From contig JADJIB010000004.1 in assembly GCA_016707175.1 (NCBI GenBank), positions 186,001-250,000 on the forward strand: a stretch of DNA of 64,000 bases, in the 5' to 3' direction. Under the pieces are notes generated by a model. That model ran no database searches. It was not told the origin of the DNA and saw only the letters and a program-made list of their open reading frames with translations. The position numbers were made by a program, and so were the translations under genes. Shown in pieces: positions 1 to 7,703 of this stretch (position 1 is the stretch's first letter; the number at the start of each line of letters is the position of its first letter). The DNA comes from Candidatus Phosphoribacter hodrii (GTDB lineage: Bacteria > Actinomycetota > Actinomycetes > Actinomycetales > Dermatophilaceae).

Positions 1-581
1 TGGAGGGTGGGTGCAAGGGGACGTTGCGGGTCGAGGTGCGCACCAAGGGGATCGCCTCGCACTCGGCCCGGCCGTGGGTGGGACACAACGCGATCCACGA
101 TGCTGGCGAGGTGCTCGCGCGGCTGGTGGCGTATGAGGCGCGGGTTGTCGACGTCGAGGGGCTGACCTATCGCGAGGCGCTCCAGGCCGTGCTCATCTCG
201 GGAGGGACGGCGTCCAACGTCATCCCCGACGCGTGCGCCGTGACGGTGAACTACCGCTACGCGCCCGACCGCTCCGAGGACGAGGCCGTCGCTCACGTGC
301 GTGAGGTCTTCGCCGGGTTCGAGGTCGAGGTGACCGACAACGCTGGCGGGGCGCGTCCGGGGCTCGATCGGCCCGCCGCGCGTGCCTTCGTCGAGGCGTT
401 GGGGGTCCCCGTCCAGGCCAAGGAGGGGTGGACCGACGTGGCGCGGTTCGCTGCGCTGGGTGTGCCGGCCGTCAACTTCGGGCCCGGCAACCCGCTGCTG
501 GCGCACATGGACGACGAGCGGGCACCGGTCCAGCAATACGTCGACGCCGAGGCCGCGATGTTCCGGTGGCTTCAGTCCTGA
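1..581 (+). CDS. dapE: Succinyl-diaminopimelate desuccinylase, C-terminal part
   Basis: The window opens inside this gene. The reading frame runs from base 3 to the TGA at 579-581, so the N-terminal metal-binding part is missing. It is an M20-family zinc hydrolase that removes succinate from N-succinyl-LL-diaminopimelate in lysine and peptidoglycan precursor synthesis. Visible features are the dimerisation-domain start (KGIASHSARPW), the stretch GTASNVIPD typical of DapE lid domains, and the C-terminal block EGWTDVARFAALGVPAVNFG followed by LAHMDDE, where the late His ligand sits. The next gene on the strand is a LOG-family protein, an order also seen in mycobacteria. The family is clear; start and full length cannot be judged. 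Confidence 0.93.
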   Translation, partial: EGGCKGTLRVEVRTKGIASHSARPWVGHNAIHDAGEVLARLVAYEARVVDVEGLTYREALQAVLISGGTASNVIPDACAVTVNYRYAPDRSEDEAVAHVREVFAGFEVEVTDNAGGARPGLDRPAARAFVEALGVPVQAKEGWTDVARFAALGVPAVNFGPGNPLLAHMDDERAPVQQYVDAEAAMFRWLQS

Positions 582-836
582 CCCACCCCGGCCGAGCATC
601 ATGAGCGTCATGCCGTCCGCCCGCCAGCCGCGGGGATGAAGCCGCCCGTGAAGCCGTCGCTGCATGCGTGATCACGCCACCGGTCGCGGCTTCATGCGCG
701 GCCTCCCGCCCGCCGACCAACCGATGACGTATGCCGCGCGTTTGGCATGACGCAAACCCGGGTTCGCCTGATCGGCAGCCCCCGGATGGCCGTCGCTGCG
801 CTGAGCACCCAGCCCGGTCGCGTAGCGTTGCCTCTC

Positions 837-1592
837 GTGAACGGCAAGGACCGGCGACGGTCGTACCAGAAGGGTCCGGTGACCCTGCGCGGCCAACGCG
901 TGCCCGAGACGACCACCGACCAACGCCTGCTGGACAGCCGAGGCTCCACCGAGTGGCTGCACGCCGACCCGTGGCGGGTCATGCGCATCCAGTCCGAGTT
1001 CGTCGAAGGGTTCGGGGCGCTCGCGGAGCTCGGCCCGGCCGTCAGCGTCTTCGGGTCGGCGCGGCTGGGAGCCGGCCACCCGGCATACGAGCTCGGGGTC
1101 CAGGTGGGCCGCAGACTGGTCGAATCCGGGTATGCCGTCATCACCGGCGGCGGCCCCGGCCTCATGGAAGCGGCCAACAAGGGCGCCCTCGAAGCCGGCG
1201 GCACCTCGGTCGGGCTGGGCATCGAGTTGCCGTTCGAGACCGGCCTCAACGACTACGTCGACCTCGGCGTCAACTTCCGCTACTTCTTCGCCCGCAAGAC
1301 GATGTTCGTCAAATACGCCCAAGGCTTCATCGTCCTGCCCGGCGGTATGGGAACCCTCGATGAGCTCTTCGAGGCGCTGACCCTCGTGCAGACCGGCAAG
1401 ATCACAACCTTCCCCATCGTCCTCTTGGGGCGCGACTACTGGGCGGGGCTCATCGACTGGTTCCGCACGACCCTCGTCGCCGCGGGCACCATCTCGCCAG
1501 ACGACGTCGAGCGCATCCTCGTCACCGACGACGTCGAGCAGGCCGTGCGCTTCGTCGTCGATCAGGATCACCTCCACACGGAGGTGCGCTGA
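837..1592 (+). CDS. LOG-family Rossmann-fold protein (TIGR00730-like)
   Basis: Cytosolic protein of the LOG family, whose characterised members are cytokinin riboside 5'-monophosphate phosphoribohydrolases acting on nucleotide monophosphates. The nucleotide-binding motif GGGPGLMEAANKG lies near residue 104 and the diagnostic PGGMGTLDE near residue 168, so the active-site signature is intact. I use the GTG at 837 (VNGKDRRRSYQKGPVTLRG) because the protein looks family-like from there; an in-frame ATG at 747 would add 30 unconvincing residues. Neither start has a strong ribosome site. The stop overlaps the ATG of the DivIVA-domain gene by one base, so the two are probably co-translated. The true substrate cannot be told. 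Confidence 0.88.
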   Translation: MNGKDRRRSYQKGPVTLRGQRVPETTTDQRLLDSRGSTEWLHADPWRVMRIQSEFVEGFGALAELGPAVSVFGSARLGAGHPAYELGVQVGRRLVESGYAVITGGGPGLMEAANKGALEAGGTSVGLGIELPFETGLNDYVDLGVNFRYFFARKTMFVKYAQGFIVLPGGMGTLDELFEALTLVQTGKITTFPIVLLGRDYWAGLIDWFRTTLVAAGTISPDDVERILVTDDVEQAVRFVVDQDHLHTEVR

Positions 1593-1978
1593 TGTGGATT
1601 GCGCTGGTCGTAGCCGTCGTCCTCGTCGGGTTGACGGTCGCTGCAATCTTCGGCCGGGTCGACGGGTCGCTCGTCGATCCGACGTCGTCGTTGTCCTACG
1701 CCCCGCTCCCGGACGGTCCGCTGTCTCCCGACGACGTCCAGGGCCTGCGGCTGGACACGGGCCTTCGGGGCTACCGGATGGAGCAGGTCGACGAGGTCAT
1801 CGACCGGCTCACCGCCGAGATCACCGTCCTGCGCGATCAGATCGACGCCGCGACCACGGCCGCCTACCAGCCTGGCCCCGACGCCGACCCGGGTATGCCG
1901 CCCGCCTCGCCGTTCGTGCGCCCCTCCGAATGGGCGGAGTTCTCCGAACCGATCGCCCGCCCCGACTCGCAGGCCTGA
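1592..1978 (+). CDS. Small DivIVA-domain membrane protein
   Basis: A 128-residue protein with one N-terminal membrane helix (about residues 2-20) followed by a short DivIVA-like segment (GLRGYRMEQVDEVIDRLTAE, residues 58-77) and a brief coiled-coil continuation. The Pro-rich tail (PGPDADPGMPPASPF) looks disordered. DivIVA-type segments recruit proteins to curved membrane or division sites; here there is only one copy and no long coiled coil, unlike Wag31, so a minor adaptor role is likelier than a polar scaffold. The start ATG overlaps the LOG gene stop (TGATG). The downstream SRPBCC gene begins 4 bases after its stop. Confidence 0.8.
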   Translation: MWIALVVAVVLVGLTVAAIFGRVDGSLVDPTSSLSYAPLPDGPLSPDDVQGLRLDTGLRGYRMEQVDEVIDRLTAEITVLRDQIDAATTAAYQPGPDADPGMPPASPFVRPSEWAEFSEPIARPDSQA

Positions 1979-1981
1979 TCC

Positions 1982-2416
1982 ATGACCGCAGTCACCATCC
2001 AGCGGGTCGTCCCGCGGCCGATCGAAGCCGTCTGGGCGGTCGTCAGCGACCTGGAATCGCATCCGGTGACGTTGACGCGGATCGACACCGACCCGGGACC
2101 ACCCCGGGTGGGGTGGGCGTTCGTCGCGCTGACCGGGATCGGCCGGCTGCGCTTCGCCGACCGGATGGTCGTCACCCGTTGGTCGCCGCCGGCGGACGGG
2201 CGGGCCGAGTTCGCGATCGTCAAGACCGGCCGTTGGCTGGGGGGTTGGGCCACCATTCGGCTCGAGGCGCTCGACGGCACCCGGACGCGACTGACCTGGC
2301 GTGAGGAGATCGTGCCGCACCCGCATGCCATCGGTCGGCTGGCCGCACCTCTCACCGATCGGGCCGTCCGCTCGATTTTCACCCGCGCAGTGGCCGAGAT
2401 GGCCGCCCGCGCATGA
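1982..2416 (+). CDS. SRPBCC-family protein
   Basis: A 144-residue START/polyketide-cyclase-like fold protein. The N-terminal VTIQRVVPRPIEAVWAVVSDLESHPV is the classical SRPBCC opening, and the C-terminal amphipathic helix (residues ~110-143) closes the hydrophobic pocket. Members bind small hydrophobic ligands; no specific ligand can be predicted. It overlaps the start of tag by four bases (ATGA at 2413-2416) and follows the DivIVA-domain gene closely, so it belongs to a run of translationally coupled genes from LOG to the mannosyltransferase. Confidence 0.82.
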   Translation: MTAVTIQRVVPRPIEAVWAVVSDLESHPVTLTRIDTDPGPPRVGWAFVALTGIGRLRFADRMVVTRWSPPADGRAEFAIVKTGRWLGGWATIRLEALDGTRTRLTWREEIVPHPHAIGRLAAPLTDRAVRSIFTRAVAEMAARA

Positions 2417-3027
2417 GTGCGACCGCCGTCGTCACGGGGCCGGACGGCATACCCCGCTGTGCGTGGGCTGCGTCCACCGCCGACTACGTGGCCTATCACG
2501 ACGACGAGTGGGGCGTTCCGCTGCACGGCGAGCGTGAGTTGTTCGAGCGGCTCACCCTCGAGGCGTTCCAGTCCGGGTTGTCGTGGCTCACCATCCTGCG
2601 CAAGCGCGAGGGCTTCCGGGCCGCCTTCGCTGGCTTTGACCCCGATGTGGTGGCCGCCTTCGACGCCGACGATCGAGCCCGGCTGCTCGCCGACACCGGG
2701 ATCGTCCGCAACGTCCGCAAGGTGGACGCGGCGATCCACAATGCCCAGGCGGTCGTGGACCTGCGCGATGACGGTGGCCTCGATGCGCTCGTCTGGGCCC
2801 ACGCCCCCGCCCACCATGATCGCCCGCAGGGGATGGGTGATGTGCGGGCCACCTCGCCGGAGTCGGTCGCGCTCACCAAAGCGCTCAAGGCGCGTGGTTT
2901 CGTCTTCCTCGGCCCGACGACCATGTATGCCGCGATGCAGGCCTGCGGGCTCGTCGACGACCACCTGGCCGGGTGCCATCGGGCTGGCGGCCAACAGGCT
3001 CGCCCGGCTGCCCCCGAGCCCCGTTAG
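2413..3027 (+). CDS. tag: DNA-3-methyladenine glycosylase I
   Basis: Base-excision repair enzyme that removes 3-methyladenine from alkylated DNA. The Tag zinc site is complete: Cys16 (PRCAWA), His29 thirteen residues on, as in the E. coli enzyme, and the C-terminal pair in DDHLAGCH. The catalytic region YHDDEWGVPLHGERELFE and FQSGLSWLTILRKRE is present, and the length of 204 residues is normal. The Gln/Arg-rich tail after the last Cys is short and variable. The start ATG overlaps the preceding stop. In mycobacteria tag likewise precedes the DUF3117 gene by a few genes. Confidence 0.95.
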   Translation: MSATAVVTGPDGIPRCAWAASTADYVAYHDDEWGVPLHGERELFERLTLEAFQSGLSWLTILRKREGFRAAFAGFDPDVVAAFDADDRARLLADTGIVRNVRKVDAAIHNAQAVVDLRDDGGLDALVWAHAPAHHDRPQGMGDVRATSPESVALTKALKARGFVFLGPTTMYAAMQACGLVDDHLAGCHRAGGQQARPAAPEPR

Positions 3028-3028
3028 C

Positions 3029-4369
3029 ATGACCCGAATGGGGGTCGCACGCGGGCGGGGGAGTGTCGGACGGCCGCTCGACTCCAGCCCCGCATCCGTA
3101 GCCGCAGCCGCAGCCGACTCTGCACCCGACTCCAAAGCCGCGTTGAGCGGGCCACCCTTCGCTCGCGCCGAGGCGGTGCTCGATCGGGTCTTCCGCGGCA
3201 ACGCCGTGGTTCAGGTCGTCGTCCTCTACGCGATCACGCGCCTGCTCACGACCGTCATGCTGGCCCTCGTCGCGCCGTCCCAACTGCCGGCCGACATGAC
3301 CGACCACCAGGCCGTCGACTATGTCGGTTTCACTCGACTCTGGGACGGCCAGTGGTACGAGCGGGTGGCGACGGGCGGATATCCCAACACGGTGCCCCGG
3401 GACCCTGCCGGGATCGCCATGCAGAACACCTGGGCCTTCTACCCGCTGTTCCCGTTCCTCGCCCGCGCCGTGATGGAGGTGACTGGCCTCTCGTTCGCGG
3501 CCGCCGCCTCGACCCTGGCCTTGGTCATCGGGTTCGGCGCGGCGGTGGCCATGGCGGCCCTCCTACGCCCCCGGATCGGTCGCGCGGGCGCGCTGCTCGT
3601 CGTCGGCCTGTATGCCGTCTTCCCCTCCTCTCCGGCGTTGCAGGTGGCCTACACCGAGTCGTTGGCCATGCTGCTGTTGTGCGGATACCTCCTCGCCCTG
3701 AGCCGGGAACGCTGGCTCGTTGCAGCGGGATTGGCTCTGTTGATCGGGGTCACCCGGCCGATCGCCCTGCCCTTGGGGGTCGTCACGCTTGTCGCGGTGT
3801 GGCTGCGCTGGCGGCGGCGAGCCGCAGAGCCCATGAGCCCCGGAGAGACCGGAGCGGCGCTGACCAGCCTCGTCGGGTGCGGAGTGGCCGGCCTGTTGTG
3901 GCCAGGGATCGCCTGGGTGGCCACCGGCCAGGCCTCGGCGTACTTCGACACCATGGGCGCCTGGTCGATGACCGGGCACGTCCAGATCCTCGAGCCGTGG
4001 TTCACGATCCCGCGGTACTACCTCGGCGACTGGGGGCCGCGGCTGTTCGCCGTGACCCTCGTGCTCCTGCTCGTCGGCATGGCCGGCCCGTGGGCTCGTC
4101 GACTGGGGCCGGAGCTGCGGGTCTGGCCGGTGATCTACGCGGCATACGTCATCGCGGTGCAGACCCCTGGGACGAGCACGGCGCGCTACCTGCTGCCGAT
4201 GTTCCCCTACCTCGCGGTCCTGCTGGGGCTGGCCGGCGAACGGGGCCGGGCGCGCGGCATACCGACAACGGTCCGGGCGCTCGTCCTCGGAGCGGCCTTC
4301 CTCTGGTTGCAGTGGAAGTGGGTCTCGGTCGTGTGGCTGTTCACGCCACCGATCGACTTCGCGCCCTAA
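3029..4369 (+). CDS. Polytopic mannosyltransferase-family membrane protein
   Basis: A 446-residue integral membrane protein. After a disordered N-terminus (~50 residues) it has about nine hydrophobic helices and the first-loop signature FTRLWDGQWYERVATGGYP, typical of the PIG-V-like bacterial mannosyltransferase family. The acidic residue before the aromatic pair (DGQWY) is the expected catalytic Asp. It probably transfers mannose from a polyprenyl-phosphate donor to an extracytoplasmic acceptor, but donor and acceptor are inferred. I chose the ATG at 3029, one base after the tag stop; the frame remains open far upstream, but that part is a shadow of tag. A second ATG at 3038 is possible. Confidence 0.82.
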   Translation: MTRMGVARGRGSVGRPLDSSPASVAAAAADSAPDSKAALSGPPFARAEAVLDRVFRGNAVVQVVVLYAITRLLTTVMLALVAPSQLPADMTDHQAVDYVGFTRLWDGQWYERVATGGYPNTVPRDPAGIAMQNTWAFYPLFPFLARAVMEVTGLSFAAAASTLALVIGFGAAVAMAALLRPRIGRAGALLVVGLYAVFPSSPALQVAYTESLAMLLLCGYLLALSRERWLVAAGLALLIGVTRPIALPLGVVTLVAVWLRWRRRAAEPMSPGETGAALTSLVGCGVAGLLWPGIAWVATGQASAYFDTMGAWSMTGHVQILEPWFTIPRYYLGDWGPRLFAVTLVLLLVGMAGPWARRLGPELRVWPVIYAAYVIAVQTPGTSTARYLLPMFPYLAVLLGLAGERGRARGIPTTVRALVLGAAFLWLQWKWVSVVWLFTPPIDFAP

Positions 4370-4381
4370 CGGCCCGACCGG

Positions 4382-5191
4382 TTACCGACCCTCGAACACT
4401 GGCTTCTGCTTGGCCAGGAAGGCATCGACGGCGACCCGGTGGTCGGCGGTCTGGCCCGTGGAGTTCATCAGATCGCTCTCGAACGCCAACGACTCGGTGA
4501 GGGAGTGGGCCGCGCTGAAGGCGATCGCCTGACGCATCGCGCCGTAGGCCAGGGTCGGCCCGGCGGCGAGTTTGCCGGCCAGCGTGGCGACCTCGCCGGC
4601 GAAGGCGTCGGCCGGGACGACGCTGGTGACCAGGCCGAGGTCCAGGCACTCCTGCGCCGAGAGGGTCCGGGGGAGCAGGAGCAACTCCTTGGCCTTGGCG
4701 ACACCGACGAGGCGCGGCAGCCAGAACGACGAACCCGTGTCGCAGGAGAGCGCGATCCCGGCGAACGCGAGGTTCATGCCCCCGCCTTCGACCATGATCC
4801 GGAAATCGGCGGCCATGGCGATCGAGGCACCCGCGCCGGCCGCGACGCCGTTGAGGGCGGCGATGACGGGCTTGTTCATCGTGGCGAGCATCTCGGCGAT
4901 CGGGTTGTAGTGCTTGACGACGGTGACCCCGAGCCCCTCGTCGCCGGCCATCAGCCCGGCAATGTGCTCCTTGAGGTCCTGCCCGACGCAGAACGCCCGA
5001 CCGCTTCCGGTAATGACGACGACGCGCACCGCCGGATCGTCCGCAACCTGGCGGATCGTCGGCACCAAGAGGTCCTTCGTCGCGAGGTCGAGGGAGTTCA
5101 TCGCCTCGGGACGGTTGAGGGTCACGGTGGCGACCCCGCCCTCGACATGGAGCAGGACGGGCGCGGTCTGCGCGGCACGATCGTCGGTCAT
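4382..5191 (-). CDS. Enoyl-CoA hydratase/isomerase family protein
   Basis: A 269-residue crotonase-fold protein acting on acyl-CoA thioesters. The oxyanion-hole segments GSGRAFCVGQDLKEH (residues ~66-80) and LNGVAAGAGASIAMAADFRI (~118-137) are intact. The sequence resembles PaaG-type isomerases (1,2-epoxyphenylacetyl-CoA isomerase) as much as fatty-acid enoyl-CoA hydratases, so the substrate is open; no other paa gene is nearby. The start is the ATG at 5191 (MTDDRAAQ), and an ATG nine bases upstream is equally possible. The frame continues upstream to 5512 but that part is not protein-like. It is transcribed divergently from the DUF3117 gene. Confidence 0.88.
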   Translation of the reverse strand: MTDDRAAQTAPVLLHVEGGVATVTLNRPEAMNSLDLATKDLLVPTIRQVADDPAVRVVVITGSGRAFCVGQDLKEHIAGLMAGDEGLGVTVVKHYNPIAEMLATMNKPVIAALNGVAAGAGASIAMAADFRIMVEGGGMNLAFAGIALSCDTGSSFWLPRLVGVAKAKELLLLPRTLSAQECLDLGLVTSVVPADAFAGEVATLAGKLAAGPTLAYGAMRQAIAFSAAHSLTESLAFESDLMNSTGQTADHRVAVDAFLAKQKPVFEGR

Positions 5192-5324
5192 GGCCCCCAT
5201 CGTGCCGCACGACGATTTCGTCCGAGCCCGGTAGACGCGTGATAATGGTCTCCGGTGCAGTCTGCGTCGTGAATCTGCCGACGCATCAGGCTGTGGCGCA
5301 CGAGTTTCCGAGGAAGGGGAACCC

Positions 5325-5498
5325 ATGGCGGCGATGAAGCCGAGGACCGGAGATGGTCCACTCGAGGTCACCAAAGAAGGCCGCGGGATCGTTCTGCGCA
5401 TGCCTTTGGAGGGTGGCGGACGGCTGGTCGTCGAAATGACCCCCGACGAGGCTGCTGCATTGCGCGACGCAATTGCAGGCTGCGACGGCGTGTCCTGA
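5325..5498 (+). CDS. DUF3117 micro-protein
   Basis: A 57-residue protein beginning MAAMKPRTGDGPLEVTKEGR and ending AAALRDAIAGCDGVS. I recognise it as the DUF3117 family, which is nearly universal in Actinobacteria (Rv1211 in M. tuberculosis) and of unknown function. A good ribosome site (AGGAAGGGG, 5310-5319 region) precedes the ATG at 5325. It is compact, highly charged in the N-terminal half and has a short C-terminal helix with a single Cys. It stands alone between a divergent enoyl-CoA hydratase and a convergent O-methyltransferase, and is followed by a strong hairpin. It is small enough to be missed by gene finders. Confidence 0.93.
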   Translation: MAAMKPRTGDGPLEVTKEGRGIVLRMPLEGGGRLVVEMTPDEAAALRDAIAGCDGVS

Positions 5499-5513
5499 CG
5501 TACCACCCACACG

Positions 5514-5566
5514 CGAGGCCTCCGTTCCGACCAGGAACGGGGGCCCGTTGGTGTTTTCGGGCCTCG
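5514..5566. terminator. Bidirectional terminator-like nested hairpin
   Basis: Between the convergent DUF3117 and O-methyltransferase genes. The outer arms are CGAGGCC (5514-5520) and GGCCTCG (5560-5566). An inner perfect stem CCGTTCC-gacca-GGAACGG lies at 5522-5540, and a short T-run (TGTTTT) sits at 5552-5557. It fits a terminator serving the + strand gene and possibly both. Confidence 0.7.
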
Positions 5567-5569
5567 CCG

Positions 5570-6202
5570 TCAGCGCTTGACGGCGACCAGCAGCCCGTCT
5601 CCGACCGGCAGCAACGCCGAGGCGAACGCGTCGTCCTCCCGCAGGGCCTTCCCCAGGTCGCGCAGCGTCCGGGTGCGCTCGTCACGGGCCGTCGGGTCAG
5701 CCACCTGGTCGTGCCAGAACATGTTGTCCAGGGCCAGCACCCCACCAGGGCGCAGCAAGCGGGTCGCCTCGCGCACGTAGGCCGGATATTCGTCCTTGTC
5801 GCCGTCCACGAACGCGAGGTCGTATGCCGCGTCAGTCATCCGGGCGAGCACGTCCAGCGCCCGCCCCAGGATCACCCGGGTGCGTTGGTGAGCGATCCCC
5901 GCCTCAGCGAACGCCTCTTTGGCCGCTCGTTGGTGATCGGCGTCGACGTCGATCGTCGTGAGGACCCCGTCCGACGGCATACCGGCCAGCAGCCACAGCC
6001 CCGAGACGCCGGCCCCCGTCCCGATCTCGACGACGGCCTTGGCGGCCCCCGTGGCCGCGAGCATCCGCAGCGCGGCGCCGGTGGCGACGCCGACGGGCAC
6101 GGCGCCCAGAGCCTGGCCCCGCTCGCGGGCAGCCTCCATCGTGGGGCCCTCAGCGATGAACTGCTCGGCATACGCCCAACTGGCGGCACGATTGGCGCTC
6201 AT
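5570..6202 (-). CDS. Class I SAM-dependent O-methyltransferase
   Basis: A 210-residue methyltransferase_3 (catechol/caffeoyl-CoA O-methyltransferase-like) protein. The SAM-binding motif VVEIGTGAGVSGLWLLAG is at residues ~58-75, the acidic ribose-binding residue follows in TTIDVDADH, and the metal/substrate region AFVDGDKDEYPAYV and LALDNMFWHD is intact. This is the standard neighbour of sigE in actinobacteria (Rv1220c position), divergently oriented, and its substrate is unknown even in mycobacteria. The start ATG at 6202 fits the family length. Confidence 0.92.
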   Translation of the reverse strand: MSANRAASWAYAEQFIAEGPTMEAARERGQALGAVPVGVATGAALRMLAATGAAKAVVEIGTGAGVSGLWLLAGMPSDGVLTTIDVDADHQRAAKEAFAEAGIAHQRTRVILGRALDVLARMTDAAYDLAFVDGDKDEYPAYVREATRLLRPGGVLALDNMFWHDQVADPTARDERTRTLRDLGKALREDDAFASALLPVGDGLLVAVKR

Positions 6203-6284
6203 GGTCGAAACCCTAGCCCGCGAGAGTCCTCGACGCAGGGAGCACGCGGACCGTGCGGCGTCGAGACCTCAGGGGCGGATGGGT

Positions 6285-6311
6285 GGAATACCAGGGTCGA
6301 CCCGGATGGTT
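6285..6311 (+). promoter_or_regulatory. Candidate ECF (SigE-type) promoter upstream of sigE
   Basis: GGAATA at 6285-6290 and GGTT at 6308-6311 are separated by about 18 bases, close to the GGAAY-N(16-18)-GTT pattern known for mycobacterial SigE promoters. The distance of about 100 bases to the sigE start suits autoregulation. It is based on eye matching only and could be chance. Confidence 0.35.
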
Positions 6312-6411
6312 GGCCAATACACAGGCAGGGCACAGTCGACTCGTGGGCATCGAGGGAACTCTTGAGGTGTCACGAACGTCAGAAGTCCAAGGCTGCGAAA
6401 GGCGCGAGGTA

Positions 6412-7098
6412 GTGAGCGACACCCTGATCCGTCCCCTGACCGGGAGCGACACCGTCCCCGACGAGGGTTCCGGTTGGACGCCTCCGACGTGGGAGGAGAT
6501 CGTCACGCAGCACTCTGCCCGCGTCTACCGGCTTGCCTACCGCCTCACCGGCAACCCCCATGACGCCGAAGACCTCACCCACGACGTGTTCGTCCGGGTC
6601 TTCCGATCGCTCAACTCCTACACGCCCGGCACCTTCGAGGGCTGGCTGCACCGGATCACGACCAACGTGTTCCTCGACAAGATGCGCCGCAAGCAGCGGA
6701 TCCGCTTCGACGCGCTGCCCGACGACGCCGCCAGCCGCATGGCCAGCCGCGAGCCGGGGCCCGAGCAGGTCTTCACCGACACCCATTTCGACGACGACGT
6801 CCAACGCGCGCTCGACGCCTTGGCGCCCGAGTTCCGTGCGGCCGTCGTCCTGTGTGACATCGAGGGCCTGTCCTACGAGGAGATCGCCGCCACCCTGGGG
6901 ATCAAGCTCGGCACCGTCCGCTCCCGCATCCACCGCGGTCGCGCCGCGTTGCGTGAGTCCCTGGCGCACCGGGCGCCCGGCGCCGACACCGCGGCAGCGC
7001 GAGTGACCACCCCCGCTCCCGCCGCGTCCCGACCGGCCGCGCGTCACGGCATACCCCTTCCCAGCCGGCTGCGCCCGGCCGCCCGCGCAGGAGCGTGA
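6412..7098 (+). CDS. sigE: ECF RNA polymerase sigma factor SigE
   Basis: Extracytoplasmic-function sigma factor of about 228 residues. Region 2 is ARVYRLAYRLTGNPHDAEDLTHDVFVRVFRSL followed by TTNVFLDKMRRKQR. Region 4 is VVLCDIEGLSYEEIAATLGIKLGTVRSRIHRGRAALRESL. A Pro/Ala-rich tail of ~45 residues follows. The GTG at 6412 (VSDTLIRPL) has GAGG just upstream and gives a family-like length; GTG at 6367 and ATG at 6253 are in-frame alternatives. Its stop overlaps the anti-sigma ATG by one base. Downstream rseA, htrA and tatB complete the conserved envelope-stress locus, so it most likely responds to cell-envelope damage. Confidence 0.93.
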   Translation: MSDTLIRPLTGSDTVPDEGSGWTPPTWEEIVTQHSARVYRLAYRLTGNPHDAEDLTHDVFVRVFRSLNSYTPGTFEGWLHRITTNVFLDKMRRKQRIRFDALPDDAASRMASREPGPEQVFTDTHFDDDVQRALDALAPEFRAAVVLCDIEGLSYEEIAATLGIKLGTVRSRIHRGRAALRESLAHRAPGADTAAARVTTPAPAASRPAARHGIPLPSRLRPAARAGA

Positions 7099-7703
7099 TG
7101 TCCCGACACCTCGGCGACCAAGTCAGCGCCTACGTCGATCGCCGGCTCCCGGGGTCGGCGTTGTCGGCGTGGGATCGGCACGTGGTCGTCTGCGCACACT
7201 GCCGGTATGCCGTCGACCAGGAGCGCAGCCTGCTCGCCTCCCTGCGCACCGCGCCGGCGCCGTGCGTGTCCGACAGCCTGCAGGCGTTGTTGCTGGGCAT
7301 GGGCAACGCGTCACCGAACGCCCGATTCATCGCGGCTGCGGCCTCGACGGGGTCTCCCGTCGGAGCCCAGCCACCGGTCCCGGCCGCGCCGTTCCTCGTC
7401 CATGGGTTGCGTCTGCCGACGGTGTCCCCGGCCGGCCCGCCCCGGCATCGCTCGGCCCGCCGGGCTGCCCTCGTGGCTGGGCTGGCTGCTGGAGCCTCGG
7501 CCGCTGCTGCCTGGACCGTCGGGCTGGCTCCCGCAGCGGTCAGCGCTGCTCCGGCCGGTGCGCCGGTCCCGGCGCGAGTGGGCACCGCGAGTGGTCTCGG
7601 CGCGGCATACTCAGGGATGCTGTCCTTCCCCGTGAGCCAGGTGGGCTTCTCCACCGTGTGGCCCACCTCCACGACGAGCACGACGGAGATCTCCGGCAGA
7701 TGA
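7098..7703 (+). CDS. rseA: Membrane-linked zinc anti-sigma factor (RseA-like)
   Basis: A 201-residue protein with the zinc-binding anti-sigma signature His28-x3-Cys32-x2-Cys35 (DRHVVVCAHC) in an N-terminal helical domain. A variable linker follows, then a hydrophobic segment RRAALVAGLAAGASAAAAWTVGLAPAAV (about residues 117-144), probably a membrane anchor, and an extracytoplasmic tail. By analogy with RseA it holds SigE inactive until released by redox change, phosphorylation or proteolysis; which applies here is not visible. The start ATG overlaps the sigE stop, with CAGGAG upstream. Its stop overlaps the htrA start (ATGA). Confidence 0.87.
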   Translation: MSRHLGDQVSAYVDRRLPGSALSAWDRHVVVCAHCRYAVDQERSLLASLRTAPAPCVSDSLQALLLGMGNASPNARFIAAAASTGSPVGAQPPVPAAPFLVHGLRLPTVSPAGPPRHRSARRAALVAGLAAGASAAAAWTVGLAPAAVSAAPAGAPVPARVGTASGLGAAYSGMLSFPVSQVGFSTVWPTSTTSTTEISGR